Below, in pieces: positions 11,093-21,953 of a stretch of 64,000 bases of DNA. This DNA is from Plicaturopsis crispa FD-325 SS-3. Its lineage: Eukaryota > Basidiomycota > Agaricomycetes > Amylocorticiales > Amylocorticiaceae. The stretch covers positions 3,964,777 to 4,028,776 of the forward strand of contig KN832554.1 of NCBI GenBank assembly GCA_000827205.1. The letters are read 5' to 3'. The stretch's first letter is position 1; each line of letters starts with the position of its first letter. A model generated the notes under the pieces. The model was given only the letters and a program-made list of their open reading frames with translations. It was not told where the DNA came from and ran no database searches. The position numbers and the translations under genes were made by a program.

Positions 11093-12280
11093 TCTCCCTC
11101 CATTCTACACCTCTCCCCAATCTCTCTCAGGCCCGGCAGCATCCTCTCTCGCACTCCATAGTACGAAAACGAGTCAGTAAGGACATCCTCCGCACATAAC
11201 AACTGCCTAGTCTTGACCCCCCACGGACATTGCTCGACTAGCGGCGGGACCTCTTAATTCCGTATCTTCAAGTTGCTGCAGACCCCCTCCTTGCTTTCCT
11301 CATCATCGTCTACAGCTCTCCACGCGCCCTTGGACTCGCCCCGCCTCCGCGAATGTTAATCGGAGTCCGGCAACACCATCCTCGACTACACAGGCCTCAG
11401 TTCCCATCCACTACCTCAACCGTGCCCTCGTCGCGGTCGAGTTACCAACAGAACACGCAATGCTATGAGGCATCCGAGAGAGCGGGGTGTCGTGTGGCCC
11501 ACGTATTTCGGGATGCGCGCCTAGAGGAGGGTGCACGGTGTGGGCTGGGCGGACCAGGTGCGAACGGATGGAAAGGATAAATGGTGAGCATCAGATCACT
11601 CGTAGATACACCGAGCTTGTACTACTGAAGTCTTATACTACATAAATATATACAGGCTTTCCTCACTTCCGAGTTGTACTGTGTGTGAACATTTACTGAA
11701 CTCGCAGCCCTCGTCCACTTGACCTACCTGCATACTCAAGCACCTGCTGGCTGTGAGGTGCGACCGTAGGCACTGCACATACTGCGGCATGTTCTCTACT
11801 ATATAGGCCGTGGGTCAACTTTCAGCCTTTCGGGACCATTCAGGTAGACAAGAACATGATACAAGGGCGTAGAAAGGCATATATTCAGTGCAGAGCTGAG
11901 AGTATGGTACAACATTGGACACAAAAGTGATGAAGTTGCATAGACGGGTCATGGATCACATCGACGAGGCTGGTGAGCGTAGTCGTTGTGCGCTGGTGGG
12001 GTGTCGCGAGTCTGCTGAGCATGAGGATGTCAGTGACGGTTTCGCTCGAATGACGAACGCACATAGTAGTCCCCGATGGTGCCCTGCTTCAAAACTGGGA
12101 GGCTCAAATCCTCTGATCATGCAGCTCGCAGCGGGCCCTCTGCTTGAGCCGCGCATTCTTCGATGCTCCGCCGCTACCCAATATTACGCCGTGGACCCAT
12201 ACCTCGACGACTTTGTGTGGGCTAGTGAACACACTGGCGAGCTGGTGGAGAGTACACGCAGGGTTGGGTAGGTGCCACAT

Positions 12281-12412
12281 TGACGCGCAGTGCCGCACGC
12301 AAGTGACGCGCAACTACCGCGCCATCACCACGCAGTGCCGCGCAACTACCGCGCCATTACCGCGCAGTGCCGCGCAGTGCCGCGCCAGTCACGCGCAAGT
12401 GCCGCGCACAAC
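12281..12412. repeat. GCCGCGC-rich short degenerate repeat, cluster B
   Basis: About ten to twelve imperfect units alternate between AGTGCCGCGCA and ACTACCGCGCC types at about 11-nt spacing. This is a degenerate tandem array rather than a CRISPR, because the units are short and there are no unique spacers. Confidence 0.75.
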
Positions 12413-12663
12413 CATCCCGTGAGGCGAGGTAGAGCATCTTAAGAGGGTCCAGGCGAAGAGGGTAATGTCCGGGTCAGGCTCAAGGTAGGTGGTGAAGGCA
12501 CAGGAGGATAAGGACAGCGAGGATATGGGCAACGATTGACGATGTCGAGCGTGTTTCGGGCAAAATACGACAGTAATCAGGGTAAATCTTTCAAGTTTGT
12601 AGGCTAAAATGCAAGAATGTGGTAAAGTGTTTTTAGATCAGTGCAAAAGTGGATTTTGGTCCG

Positions 12664-12698
12664 GTGCGCGGCACTGCGCGGCAGTCCCGCGGTAAAAT
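12664..12698. repeat. Inverted copy of the GCCGCGC repeat
   Basis: The reverse complement of this block begins TTTTACCGCGGGACTG and carries two further TGCCGCGCA units. It matches parts of clusters A and B over about 26-30 bases in the opposite orientation. It lies just upstream of the glycosyltransferase-like gene. Confidence 0.65.
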
Positions 12699-12767
12699 CT
12701 CTCTGCCCTGTCCGCCGTCCGCGGCTGCGCGCCGCAAACGCGTTTGCTTCCGACCTCTCAGATTTCC

Positions 12768-14334
12768 ATGGTTGCTGGCACAAAACTGTCCATCTCCTGG
12801 TCAAATATTGCTCTGGTCTCTCTGTTCTCGCTCACGCCGATACCGCTCTATTTTCTCTCCGTTTTACCCTTTCAACCGAGACAAGTCGTTTACGAAAATG
12901 ATTTATTTCCGCTGCTCCTCGCGCCGTTGAACGTGTCGCATAACAGCGCCCTCGGCTGGCTCTCTCGCTTTGGCCAAGCTGCTCTAGTAGCCTTGCATGG
13001 GCTCCCGACAAGCCCATACTATGTCTGGCTGGTCATCGCTGCAGGACGGATCGCGCTGGGCGCGTTGTTGTCTCGTGGCATGGGATGGGCGTTCCCCGCG
13101 CTCTTCTCGCACAACGCCCTCTACGAAGCCATCGGTGGCGTTGGGCCTCTACTAGCAGGGTGTGCCGTCTTTCGAATGACAAGCGAGGACTGGAAGTCGA
13201 CGGGAGGGCTGCTGCCTATAGCAGCTCTCCTGGTGCTTGACGACGCGCCATGGTCCTATGCAATCGGCGCGACCGTCACTACAGGATGGCTCTTCGTAAA
13301 ATCATGCATGAGCCCACCGCAAGACGCGACGGAAAGGTACGAGCTAGTGTCGGATGCGTCGACATCGCACACTACGTCGCCGCCCATAGCTCGGCGCGTG
13401 GTCGCGCTGTGTTCACGCCTTCTGGTTTGCCTCGTGGCGCTCGTACTCGTCACGTCGTTTGCGCGCGTACTCGCTGCAGCACTCACTTCGCACAATGCCG
13501 TACTGTGCCCCAACGCAGCGGAAAGTCACCCACTTCTTCATATCCTAGTCATCACGGCCCCACGCACACGGAATACGTCCTCTGACGTCCTCTCGTCCAC
13601 TATATTCTCATATCTACCTCTTCTTGGACCATGTGTATCCATCTCGGTTTATACGCACTTCCCTGAGCACGACGCTATGGACCGTGCTAAGAACCTCCCT
13701 GCGTTCCACGATGTGACGTTCCATACGACCATCACAGGCACTGGTGACGAGGGGTATGAAGATGGGCAGCATCTGCACGTTGCGCGTGCACTCCAGTGGT
13801 CACGAAATCGGGATGACCTTGCAGCAGAGTGGACGATGCTGGTTGAGGACGACTTTCCACTTTGTGGGCAATGGGGTGTAGATGGACTGGTCCAAACTGT
13901 TGACGCTCTGCGACGCAGACGGAAACAGGGTGGCCATATGAGTGGATTTGTCGGGACGGGTGGAAGGTACATATTCATCGTTTCGTGATACTTTCTCCGT
14001 CGTGATACTGAGCACGAAATTCAGCGGTCTCCTGCTTCACTCGTCAATTATTCCAATCGCTGCCAACCTTCTCCTCACGCAGGCAATGTCAACAAATCTC
14101 CTTGCCCCCACTGCAACAGACATTGTGCTGCAGCAATGCATCCGCGGTGTGAACCCATTGTGCCCCCCTTCGACACTGCTCATCCCGAGCAGGCTCATAA
14201 TGCACCATGCCGGCGGGGAGCTCAGTACCTTTGAAGGTCGTTCGTACCCGCAGGATCGGTGGGCTTGCGGATGGCGCCACCCAATGCACGGAATGAAAGA
14301 CGTAGAGGTGGTCTTCGACGAGAGGCCGTACTGA
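12768..14334 (+). CDS. Polytopic membrane protein with a glycosyltransferase-like C-terminal domain
   Basis: Two exons (12768-13966 and 14025-14334) give 502 aa. The first half has about six hydrophobic segments, for example IALVSLFSLTPIPLYFL, YVWLVIAAGRIALGALL and LLVCLVALVLVTSFARVLAAAL. The second half looks like a GT-A type catalytic domain: LLHILVITAPRTRN, SISVYTHFPEHD, the acidic motif WTMLVEDDFPLC, then GTGGSGLLLHSSIIPIAANLL and DRWACGWRHPMHG near the end. The EDD motif next to a hydrophobic strand resembles the metal-binding DxD of glycosyltransferases and loosely recalls PGAP4-like GPI-modifying enzymes. That assignment is an inference; donor and acceptor are unknown. The first ATG is at 12768; upstream in-frame codons do not begin with ATG. 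Confidence 0.7.
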
Positions 14335-14437
14335 CAGAGCGCCGTAGGCTGTACGTCTATAATTTACTTTCGATTTGGCCTATCACTAATTATACACTCA
14401 TCCTAGATGCGAGAAATCATTTGTATCGTACAGGATT

Positions 14438-15549
14438 CTACGACCGCCGTCTGTCGTCTTCTTGTGTACTACGTTGTTCCAACAAACTCTCGGCATCGCT
14501 GAAATGCTTCCTGACCCTGGTTTGTCTAAGCACAACACCGCCCTCTTCGCTTCTATCACCCTCTCGCACAAAATGTGCTTCGGGATCGAACGGACCACCG
14601 CTGAACTCTGTGAACATGTTCCGAATAAGGTGCCAGAGCGCCTCCGCTGCTGTGAATACCCCCACTCCTAGAGCCAACCACTGGCCCGTTATGTGCACCC
14701 ACTCGCCCTGCGTCCCAGTCCTCACGGTCGTCTCAATCATCACCATCACGACAACCACCAGCGGCGCGCACGCCACTAGCAGTGCCAATGCCTTCACTGA
14801 CTCATAATCCGTCGGCACTCTGCGGACGAGCGGCGCGAGATATCCTGGACGACCTCGGATGAAATTCGGCGCCATAAGCGCGATGATAAGGAGGCCGACG
14901 GCGTGCACGATCAGGATCGCGTAGCGCCCGTGCTGCGCGAACAGCGTCCAGGTGTCGAACAGCGAGCTCTCGGCCACGCCGCAGACGATCTCGTCGGCGT
15001 TCTTGTACCCGCTCGTCCAGAACCAGAACGTCTGCGCGTACGTGTACACGATCGACACAAGGATCAGCACGCACTTCGTCGTGCCGAATCTGCGGTGGTG
15101 CCAGCGGCCGAACAGGACCATGAAGGGGACGAGGGTGACGAGTAAGAACAGCTGCAGCTGGGCGACCCAGAAGTCCTGCACAACGGGGTTCGCGTCGAAT
15201 ACGTGCACGCTCGCCTTCATGGAGAGGACGATGTTGAGCGTGAGGGAGGTCATGATTGCGGCGGGAATGGCGGACAGCGTATCGGACTCCCCGCAACTCA
15301 CGGCGAGGGCTAGGGCGATGATCTGCAGGTACACCCCGACGCGTACTCCCAGGCCCATGAGGTCCGAGTCTGCCCGACGCGTACTCCCAGGCCCATGAGG
15401 TCCGAGTCTGGGGGATTGCACTCCGGTGTCGATGCGTGCGCCCTCGTTAGCAATGAAGACTTGAGCTCGAGAGGAGATGCTCCGGCAATATTATATGCCA
15501 CGACGAGACCAAGGACTACCAAGTATCGCATGCTAGCGGAGAGGATCAT
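14438..15549 (-). pseudogene. Seven-TM membrane protein gene frameshifted by a 38-bp tandem duplication
   Basis: The minus strand encodes a signal-like start (MRYLVVLGLVVAYNIAGAS), a short luminal stretch (ASTPECNPPDSDLMGLGVRVG) and then seven hydrophobic segments. Among these are FWVAQLQLFLLVTLVPFMVL, CVLILVSIVYTYAQTFWFW, YAILIVHAVGLLIIALM and ALALLVACAPLVVVVMVMI. The tail is charged. The two parts lie in different frames. Exactly at the break, 15335-15372 is repeated as 15373-15410. Removing one 38-bp copy makes the frame continuous from VRVG into VYLQIIALALA. The gene is therefore either a fresh pseudogene, an allele, or an assembly or read error. No family name can be given; it has the look of fungal orphan 7-TM proteins. 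Confidence 0.7.
15335..15410. repeat. Perfect 38-bp tandem duplication
   Basis: Two identical adjacent copies (15335-15372 and 15373-15410) begin CCCGACGCGTACTCCCAGG. They lie inside the seven-TM gene; 38 is not a multiple of three, so the second copy shifts the frame. Confidence 0.95.
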
Positions 15550-15862
15550 GGTTGCGTTCGATAGTCGTTTGGCGAGCGTAGTGGTCTTCACAAATACTTG
15601 GGCGTTCGTCCGAAACCTCAGGAGGGTCGACAAGATACCGCAGCTGTATACGTTTGTACCTCCATACGGGCATCAAACTGAATAGACTATCCGCTGCCTG
15701 GATCATCACTATCAGCTTTATACAGTGCTGTTCCAGACATGATGCATGATGTGTGACAGCCTAATGGAGATACGTAGCTTTCTTTGCGATGTTGGGAGTG
15801 TTTTAAACTGACAGTGAAACACGAGGACGCCGCCCCTTGTATTCCAGCACAGCCGTCCGCGT

Positions 15863-16503
15863 TACTATCAGGAGTCCAGTGTTCGATAATTATCGAACAC
15901 TGGACCCCCCCTCGTTGCACGCTTGTTTCCTCATCCTTTCCCTCGATTCTTTTTTGTATTAAGGCCTTTCAATGGCCCTGAATACGACTGTGAAGTCCGA
16001 TTTTTAAAATATTGAGTCTGTGGATGGTGAAAAATCGAACAGTGCCGAAAATGAGCGGTTTTTGGATTGAATGCCGCCGGGAGCCTTCCGATGCCAATGT
16101 TTCGCCGCAAAAAAAAATTCAGCACATCAGTACGTGTAGTATGAGCGCCCGTATGCAATTCCGAGCGTTAAAGATCTCATTCTGCATGTTGTCGAAACGA
16201 AATCGCCTTGAAGCGTTACATTGAGACGCCACAACGTGACAGTTTAAACTCCGCTGGGCGTGGAGATCGCCCTCGGCAGCCCATCAAAACCGTGACACTC
16301 TGTGACAAAATTATCGAACACTGGGTCCCTTTCGTTTGGGCATCCGCAAGTGCTTTGCGCAACATTTTTGCCTCAAAAAATCGGAACCATGAAGCTTAGA
16401 AGGTATATTTGCGTCTACAAAAAAGCCGGGGAAGAAAGGAGTTGTGGTTGAAGCCAGAAAAAAAGTTTCATCGAGATTATCGAACACTGGACCCATGATA
16501 GTA
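15863..16503. mobile_element. MITE-like element with inverted ends and a 32-bp perfect palindrome
   Basis: The left end contains a perfect 32-bp palindrome at 15874-15905 whose half-site is GTCCAGTGTTCGATAA. The right end at 16477-16492 carries the matching half TTATCGAACACTGGAC. Both ends extend outward to an inverted TACTATCA (15863-15870 and 16496-16503). A third copy with two mismatches lies inside at 16311-16326. The interior of about 600 bp is AT-rich with no credible open frame, so the element is non-autonomous. The CAGTG-type terminus recalls Tc1/mariner-pogo elements, but no clear target-site duplication was found. The right end abuts a broken gene copy. Confidence 0.65.
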
Positions 16504-16925
16504 GTACGACTCCGCTGCGTACGGATGACCGAGCAGCCAATTCCTGGACCAGGTTTCAGCGTGATGGCAAGTAACGAGAGTGATTGAGTGAGCAGGCACA
16601 CGCCTAATTTTATTTTCCTTCGCCACCGCCGCTTCGATGTCCCCATTGCGCCTGAGGAGCCTGCTGAAGCTCGCGCGTGCCCACAGCTCGTTCTCTATCT
16701 TCACATTAGGCGTTGAGAAGTACTGCAGCACATCCCAAAACGCTGCGAGGGCCTCTGATGCGGTGTGCCCTGAGTTCAGGCTCCGGGTCTGCTGCTCGAG
16801 TGCGACAGCAAGATAAGCATAGGGTCGAGGTCATGCTCTCTACCGATGTGAATGGAGTTGTAATGGTCGATAGCTGTTGTCACATAGGGGAGGCACTCCG
16901 ACACCCTAGTAGGTTGGATGTACTA
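16504..16925 (-). pseudogene. Decayed paralog of the 6797-7759 gene, cut by the MITE-like element
   Basis: Read on the minus strand this gives PTRVSECLPYVTTAIDHYNSI, then after a frame change AYLAVALEQQTRSL, ALAAFWDVLQYFSTP, LWARASFSRLLRRNGDIEAA and, past an intron-like gap, NWLLGHPYAAESYYY. These match RPTRIAEAEYSIKTIL, CYAVCLEK, ALEAFYDAWRYC, LWGRASMSRLLRRMGKIEEA and QWLLTYPRAHYPQY of the intact gene in order. The frame change near 16805-16825 and the stop at the element edge argue for a pseudogene. The C-terminal tail is missing beyond the element. There may be further fragments up to about 17.3 kb. Confidence 0.6.
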
Positions 16926-18409
16926 GTCTGGAGTTGAGATGTTTTCCAAGAAAGATGAATCACCACTGGCAGCGAGAAATGAGCAACTCGCCCGCAGAAA
17001 CATCGAGACAAACCAGCACGCATGGTCGAGAACCATTTGCGACCGCCGACCGCTGCTCAGATGTAAGCTCTCCAGATTCCACAATGTACCACAGGCCAAG
17101 CTAATGCAGTTGAGCCTCTGTGTCCTCTGGCCAGTGCTCAATAAAGTGCTTGACTTGGTCGATGGCTTTGCGCTGTCGCTGGAGAGGGACATAACCTTGA
17201 CGATAGGCGCGTTGTTCAGATATCCCGGGACGCTCTGCATTTTTGGTGTCAGGATGCTAGCCAGGAAGTGGTATTGAAAGCAAAGAGCTGCGGCGGACAA
17301 ACATTGCTGGCAATTTCCTCTCCGGAGAACATCGCCAACCAGTCTACGGAAGTCTCCCAAAATGGAAGCATTGCCTGATATGGGACAATGTTTGACGTTG
17401 AGTCCGTTCTACCACCGCACAACGCATTTTATCAACAAAACTGCCTTTTCCTCCCACTGAAGACAGCTCAGGACCCAGAAGTCTACAGACAGAGGGTACT
17501 CCTGCGCCTCTGCTGCCGACACAGGTCATAAAGTCTAGCCTTGAACAATGATCGACGATGTGGGGAAAGCTTTGAGCGACTTTTAGTAAGCATGTCCTTC
17601 CCGAGCTCCTCTCATCTGCATTCTTCGTTACTCTGTATCTGATTGAGGATGATAAGCAGCGACAAGCTATACCAGTCTCTCAGAGCCTTTTCCTCTCCTC
17701 TTCTGCCACTCTCGAATGGCACAACGAAGTTGCATAATACGCAAATAACGCGTACTCAGGAGATCAGGAATTCGTTCCCACAGCCATGCCTACGCCAAGC
17801 ATCCGCTCGAAGAAGGATTCAAGGAAGCGGCCCTCGACCTGATCTGGCCTGAGAACAGCCATATACTCGGCTGGAACCTGATGGCTTGCGGCGACAGTAA
17901 GCTTCGAAGAAGCTGAGCAGATACTGATAATTGAACGCAGCAATACCAGGAGAAAGTCATCGACTTCACCGCCGCTCAGCGTTCAATGGAACAACTCCTC
18001 GTCGTCGGACCTAGCCCCGTGCTCAGCACTCAGCACTGACATCAATAACGGTATTTGTTCGATGCGCTGAGAGCACTTCCTCACTGTGGTGCGTCGGGCC
18101 GCACGAACCGATGAGCAACTTAGCCATTTCTGAAGATTCAGTGCATATAGCTATACCGTCTCCCTACTTTGACCTGGCTGCGCCATCTCCATCTGTTTGC
18201 CTGTCTGTCGTTCAAGCGAGGGAGACGGGTGCCCGCAGCGTAGCGAGGGTTCCTCTTTGAGCAGATGTCCATGCTGTTTTCGATGGTGCAAAATGCGAGC
18301 ACGGTTGCGCCATTTCCGGAGCTGAAATAAGATCGAACGTCCTGTTTATCTTGAGGGAGGACCGGCTTCAAATTCGACCTTTGCTTTACCGCCCGGATTT
18401 CAGCGCAGC
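16926..18409. other. Stretch with only possible gene remnants
   Basis: No complete gene was found. A minus-strand open frame at 16923-17360 (about 145 codons) has no family features. On the plus strand, about 17783-18043 could be a two-exon remnant: AYAKHPLEEGFKEAALDLIWPENS, then, after an intron-like gap, QYQEKVIDFTAAQRSMEQLLVV. I do not recognise it, and no start exon could be assigned. The last 200 bp probably contain the permease promoter. Confidence 0.4.
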
Positions 18410-21133
18410 ATGTGGAACCCTCTTGAGCGGTACTTACCAGGTCGACAGCTGGACGCCACCGACGATGTCGCACCTACTTCATCGCTCTCTCAAAAGGATG
18501 CCCCCGAGCTGGACGCCAAAGTGAAAATTGTTGACACAGCAAGTATTTATTCTGCGGAACTTGCGACTGCAGCAGATCCCACGCTCAATCCCGGAGGACT
18601 TACCTTCGAGGAAGGTATACCAGTTTCGTATTGCACTATCTTAGAATGGGCGCTAATTCGGCTACAGATGTCGCGGGCGGAATGGGGAGGCATCTTGGTG
18701 TCTTCTCGTGCACTTTATTAATGTGAGTATTTCCCTGCTAAGTAGCCCCCGCGCATATTGATGACTCGTAGCGTTGGGCGCATTATTGGAACGGGAATAT
18801 TCTCAACGCCATCCTCGATTCTTCAATCCGTCGGTTCTGTCGGCGCCTCCTTGATGCTCTGGGCCCTGGGATTTATTCTGTCCTTTGCCGGGCTTTTTGT
18901 GTGGCTCGAGTACGGCACCATGTTTCCTAGGAGCGGTGGCGAGAAGGTATATCTCGAAGCTGTGTATCAAAAACCGAAGTATCTCGCGACCGTTCTCTTT
19001 GCATCCAATGCAATACTGCTAGGTTTTACCGCTTCGGGCTGCATCGTGAGTTTCTAAATATGATCATAATCCTGTGTCGAAGTGGCTCATCTGCACGGTG
19101 CTGCTAGGTATTTGCAAGCAAGTGCGTATGATTTATCTAGACATGCCAAGAGTCGCTCGCAAACATCATTTAGTATCCTTGTCGCCGCTGGGCACACTGC
19201 TGATCGTTGGACGGAACGTGGCATTGCGCTCGCTGGTTGGTTTACTTTCTCCGCTCGTTTCCCGTGCGCTCGCCGATGTTCATCGTAGTGGTCGTCTTTG
19301 CCACACTCTTGCACGGCTTCACGCCTAGGCTTGGTGTATGGATCATGAACGTGAGCTACCCATGCTGTACTACGTGTCGAGGCCACTTTTGAACTCTCTC
19401 CTGTAGGGCCTGAGTTTGTTCAAGATTTTCCTTCTTCTATTCATTGTGGTTACAGGTAAGCGGGTCTATCACCATAACCAGGCGTCGGACAGACCCACAC
19501 CAATTTACATATCAAGGATGGGTTGTGCTTTCCGGGAAGACACACATCCAGGACCCCCATGCCAACTTCATCAATGCATTTGCCGGGAGCTCGCACAGCA
19601 GCAACGATGTCAGCTACGCCTAGCTCCTCACTATATGCTTTGCATGCTCAATCGACTTGTGCAGTACACCGCGGCGACCTTTAAAGTGCTGAACTCGTAT
19701 GCCGGGTGGTCAAACGTGAATTACGTCCTCAACGATGTGCGTAACCCTGTCCGCACACTGAAGATTGCAGGACCACTCGGACTCGGCATATGTGCTGTCC
19801 TATATATTCTTGCTAATATATCGTATTTCGCGTACGTCCATTACATGTCTGGTCGCTGTGCAACGGCTCATTTATCATTTAACACAGTGCGGCGACCAAG
19901 GCAGAACTGGAACACTCGGGTGTCACTGTTGCAGGGCTCTTCTTCAAGAACGTGTTCGGAGAAAAGGCGCAGCGTGCGTTATCGGTTTTGGTGGCATTGA
20001 GGTATGTCGGCCATCATACTTAGAAGGCGAAGACCAGTCGTGGTGTCCGCTCACCAACATATATCTTTCAAGTGCCCTTGGGAATGCAGTCACCGTGGTA
20101 AGCAGTCAAACTATACAGCTGTCGTGCCGCCACTAAGTCGCCTGCTAGACGTTCGCAAACGCGCGCATCAACCAAGGCAAGCCCCACATCTTCTGCTCAC
20201 CTCTTTTTCGAGAGGGCTAAGGTTATATCTTTCTCTTATTAGAATTAGCCAAGGAAGGGCTTCCGCTGCCCTTCGGAAATCGTTTCTGGGCATCAAACTG
20301 GCCCACAGGAAAATCCCCGCTTCCCGGTTTAATCCTCCATCTGATACCATCGGTATGCCCTTCGTATGCCTCGTTCCACTCATACTTTCTGACGTGTTTA
20401 TATTCAAGGTGATTGTGATTATTGCACCTCCACCTGATGTAGCGTATCCATTCATTCTAGATGTGGAGGGGTACCCAACGCAAATATTCAATTTGTTCAC
20501 CGTTGCTGTGCGCACCGATCTTTCTAGAAGCTCTATCAGTAGCTGACGGCATCCCCTGATACGGCCTACAGGGTCTTTTCTGGCTTAGATGGCGCAAACC
20601 CAACGCGGTGAGGCCATTCAAGGGTGTGTCCCGTCTACTCGCCATACTGCCATATTCTATCAGAACTAAACGAGTCAATAGTCTGGTGGCCTCTAGCGGC
20701 GTTCTACTTTGCCGCAGCCGTATTTCGTACGAGCCGTCTTTCTCTAGCGTTCCGAAATCCCTCGACATTTACATTCGCTTTGACTTGCAGTGTTAGTCAC
20801 ACCCTTCCTCCGGCCTGCTAACGGCAAGGGAGATACCCCTCCACTTCCCTACTGGCTGTACGTATACTCATACTCTCGCGCATGTGCGTCGCAGCTTATC
20901 GTCATGCTCAACAGGTACCCCATTGTCGGAATTGCTGTAATACTATTCGGTGTCTTCTACTGGGCCGTTTGGCGCGTCATCCTACCCAAACTTTTCGCGT
21001 ATAAGCTGGTTCCAAGCAAAGGGAAACTGGTCGACGGAACTGTTTATACCACGGTATGCGAAATACACGGCCTCTTCGTCAACAAAGCTGACTACTCTGT
21101 GACCCACAGTTCATCCGGGAGAAGGTTCAGTGA
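18410..21133 (+). CDS. High-affinity methionine permease-like amino acid transporter (MUP1 type, APC/LAT superfamily)
   Basis: This is a plasma-membrane amino acid/H+ symporter of the fungal Mup1 group. The N-terminal cytosolic tail of about 75 residues is acidic. It is followed by GRIIGTGIFSTPSSIL, the substrate-binding unwound helix 1 of the APC fold. About twelve TM segments follow, with FASNAILLGFTASGCIVF, FTPRLGVWIMNGLSLFKIFLL and YAGWSNVNYVLNDVRNPVRTL (helix 6 region). Others are GLGICAVLYILANISYFA, ALSALGNAVTVTFANARINQELAKEGLPLPFG and RWRKPNAVRPFKVWWPLAAFYFAAAVFLLV. The C-terminus ends in FIREKVQ at 21131-21133. At least nine introns interrupt it, for example joining EEG to DVAGGMG near 18614-18668 and TT to FIREK at about 21054-21109. 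No frame defect was noticed. Methionine specificity is inferred from the subfamily. Confidence 0.9.
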
Positions 21134-21416
21134 GCATGGATAGGCGGTCGCATGTAAGTACGAATCTGGGGTATTGTACATGTAGTGCCCGGGCGATAAA
21201 AGATGTTGAATGCCTATCTCTCCGCTGAACCTTACTAGCATTGCTCGTACAGGACTAAATCTCGACCGACTTCCTATCCATACGGCATCTCTTTGCAGAC
21301 ATTGCATGCTTGAATTTGGTACAGGTGTGACGGCTGTGTTATGCGTAGAGCAGTGTCGTGAGGTTCGGTTTCTGTCGAAGTGATTCAATGCTCTGCAGAA
21401 CTCTGGTGAGGATGCG

Positions 21417-21662
21417 CTACCATGGAAAGCGATGGGGAAGGCGTTTTAGTACCTCATGGTACGCAGCCTTCTTGTCCCTCGCCATCTTCTTGACCAGGAA
21501 CTGACGTCGCGCGACGACGAACATGAGCCCTCCCATGAAGATGAGAGACGACGCGAGGGCAATGCAAGAGACAACAGATATGTTCTGAGTGGGTGGGTGG
21601 ATAGCGGAGACAGCGGAGGGTTCGGCAACCTGATGGGGAACGTCGGTCGGAGTAGCAGCCAT
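21417..21662 (-). CDS. Small single-TM protein, unknown function
   Basis: This 81-aa open frame starts at an ATG at 21662. It has a Pro/Ser-rich N-terminus and one strong TM segment (VVSCIALASSLIFMGGLMFVVA). A basic tail follows (RRQFLVKKMARDKKAAYHEVLKRL), giving a tail-in-cytosol topology by the positive-inside rule. The same frame is open further upstream, so the true start could be earlier. No family was recognised. It lies downstream of, and on the same strand as, HeLo-like/TPR protein 1, about 290 bp from its stop. Confidence 0.5.
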   Translation of the reverse strand: MAATPTDVPHQVAEPSAVSAIHPPTQNISVVSCIALASSLIFMGGLMFVVARRQFLVKKMARDKKAAYHEVLKRLPHRFPW

Positions 21663-21953
21663 CCTTGAATGAAATGGGGGTCTCTTTGGCGATAAGACCA
21701 GACATGCGAGTACAAAGATATAAGGGGAGACATCGAGGCTGACAACGAGACGGATACCAGCGGAAGAAACTCCAGGCATGTTTGAAACGTGCCTGTCGGA
21801 TACATGGTTTGAATTCGAAAACATACCGAGTATAGCGAATTGGGCCAGAAGGCCACGCCGGAGGATATGCATAGGCGAGGACAAGTCGAACATGTCGGGA
21901 GAAAGCAGTCGGTTGAGAAGCACAATAGCAATCGGTGATAGGATCTTGGTGCT

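Larger units (their letters stand above)
10520..12767. other. Gene-free 2.2-kb stretch between GH78-like and glycosyltransferase-like genes
   Basis: No frame longer than about 118 codons is present, and none shows family features, splice support or a signal. The stretch holds three GCCGCGC repeat blocks (11022-11092, 12281-12412, 12664-12698). It also holds the upstream region of the GH78-like gene at its left end. It could be a decayed transposon, but no transposase remnant was seen. Confidence 0.6.

Noticed and set aside
12080-12135. tRNA-like sequence near CTCAAATCC
   Set aside because: No acceptor stem or D/anticodon arms could be drawn around it.
12281-12412. CRISPR-like array
   Set aside because: Units are about 11 nt, degenerate and without unique spacers, and the genome is eukaryotic.
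12744-12767. Upstream start for the glycosyltransferase-like gene at 12744
   Set aside because: That codon is TTG; the first ATG is at 12768, and non-ATG initiation needs direct evidence.
15870-15910. Palindrome as a transcription terminator hairpin
   Set aside because: Related half-sites at the other end and inside the 641-bp element fit a transposon end better than a terminator, and eukaryotic Pol II genes do not use such hairpins.
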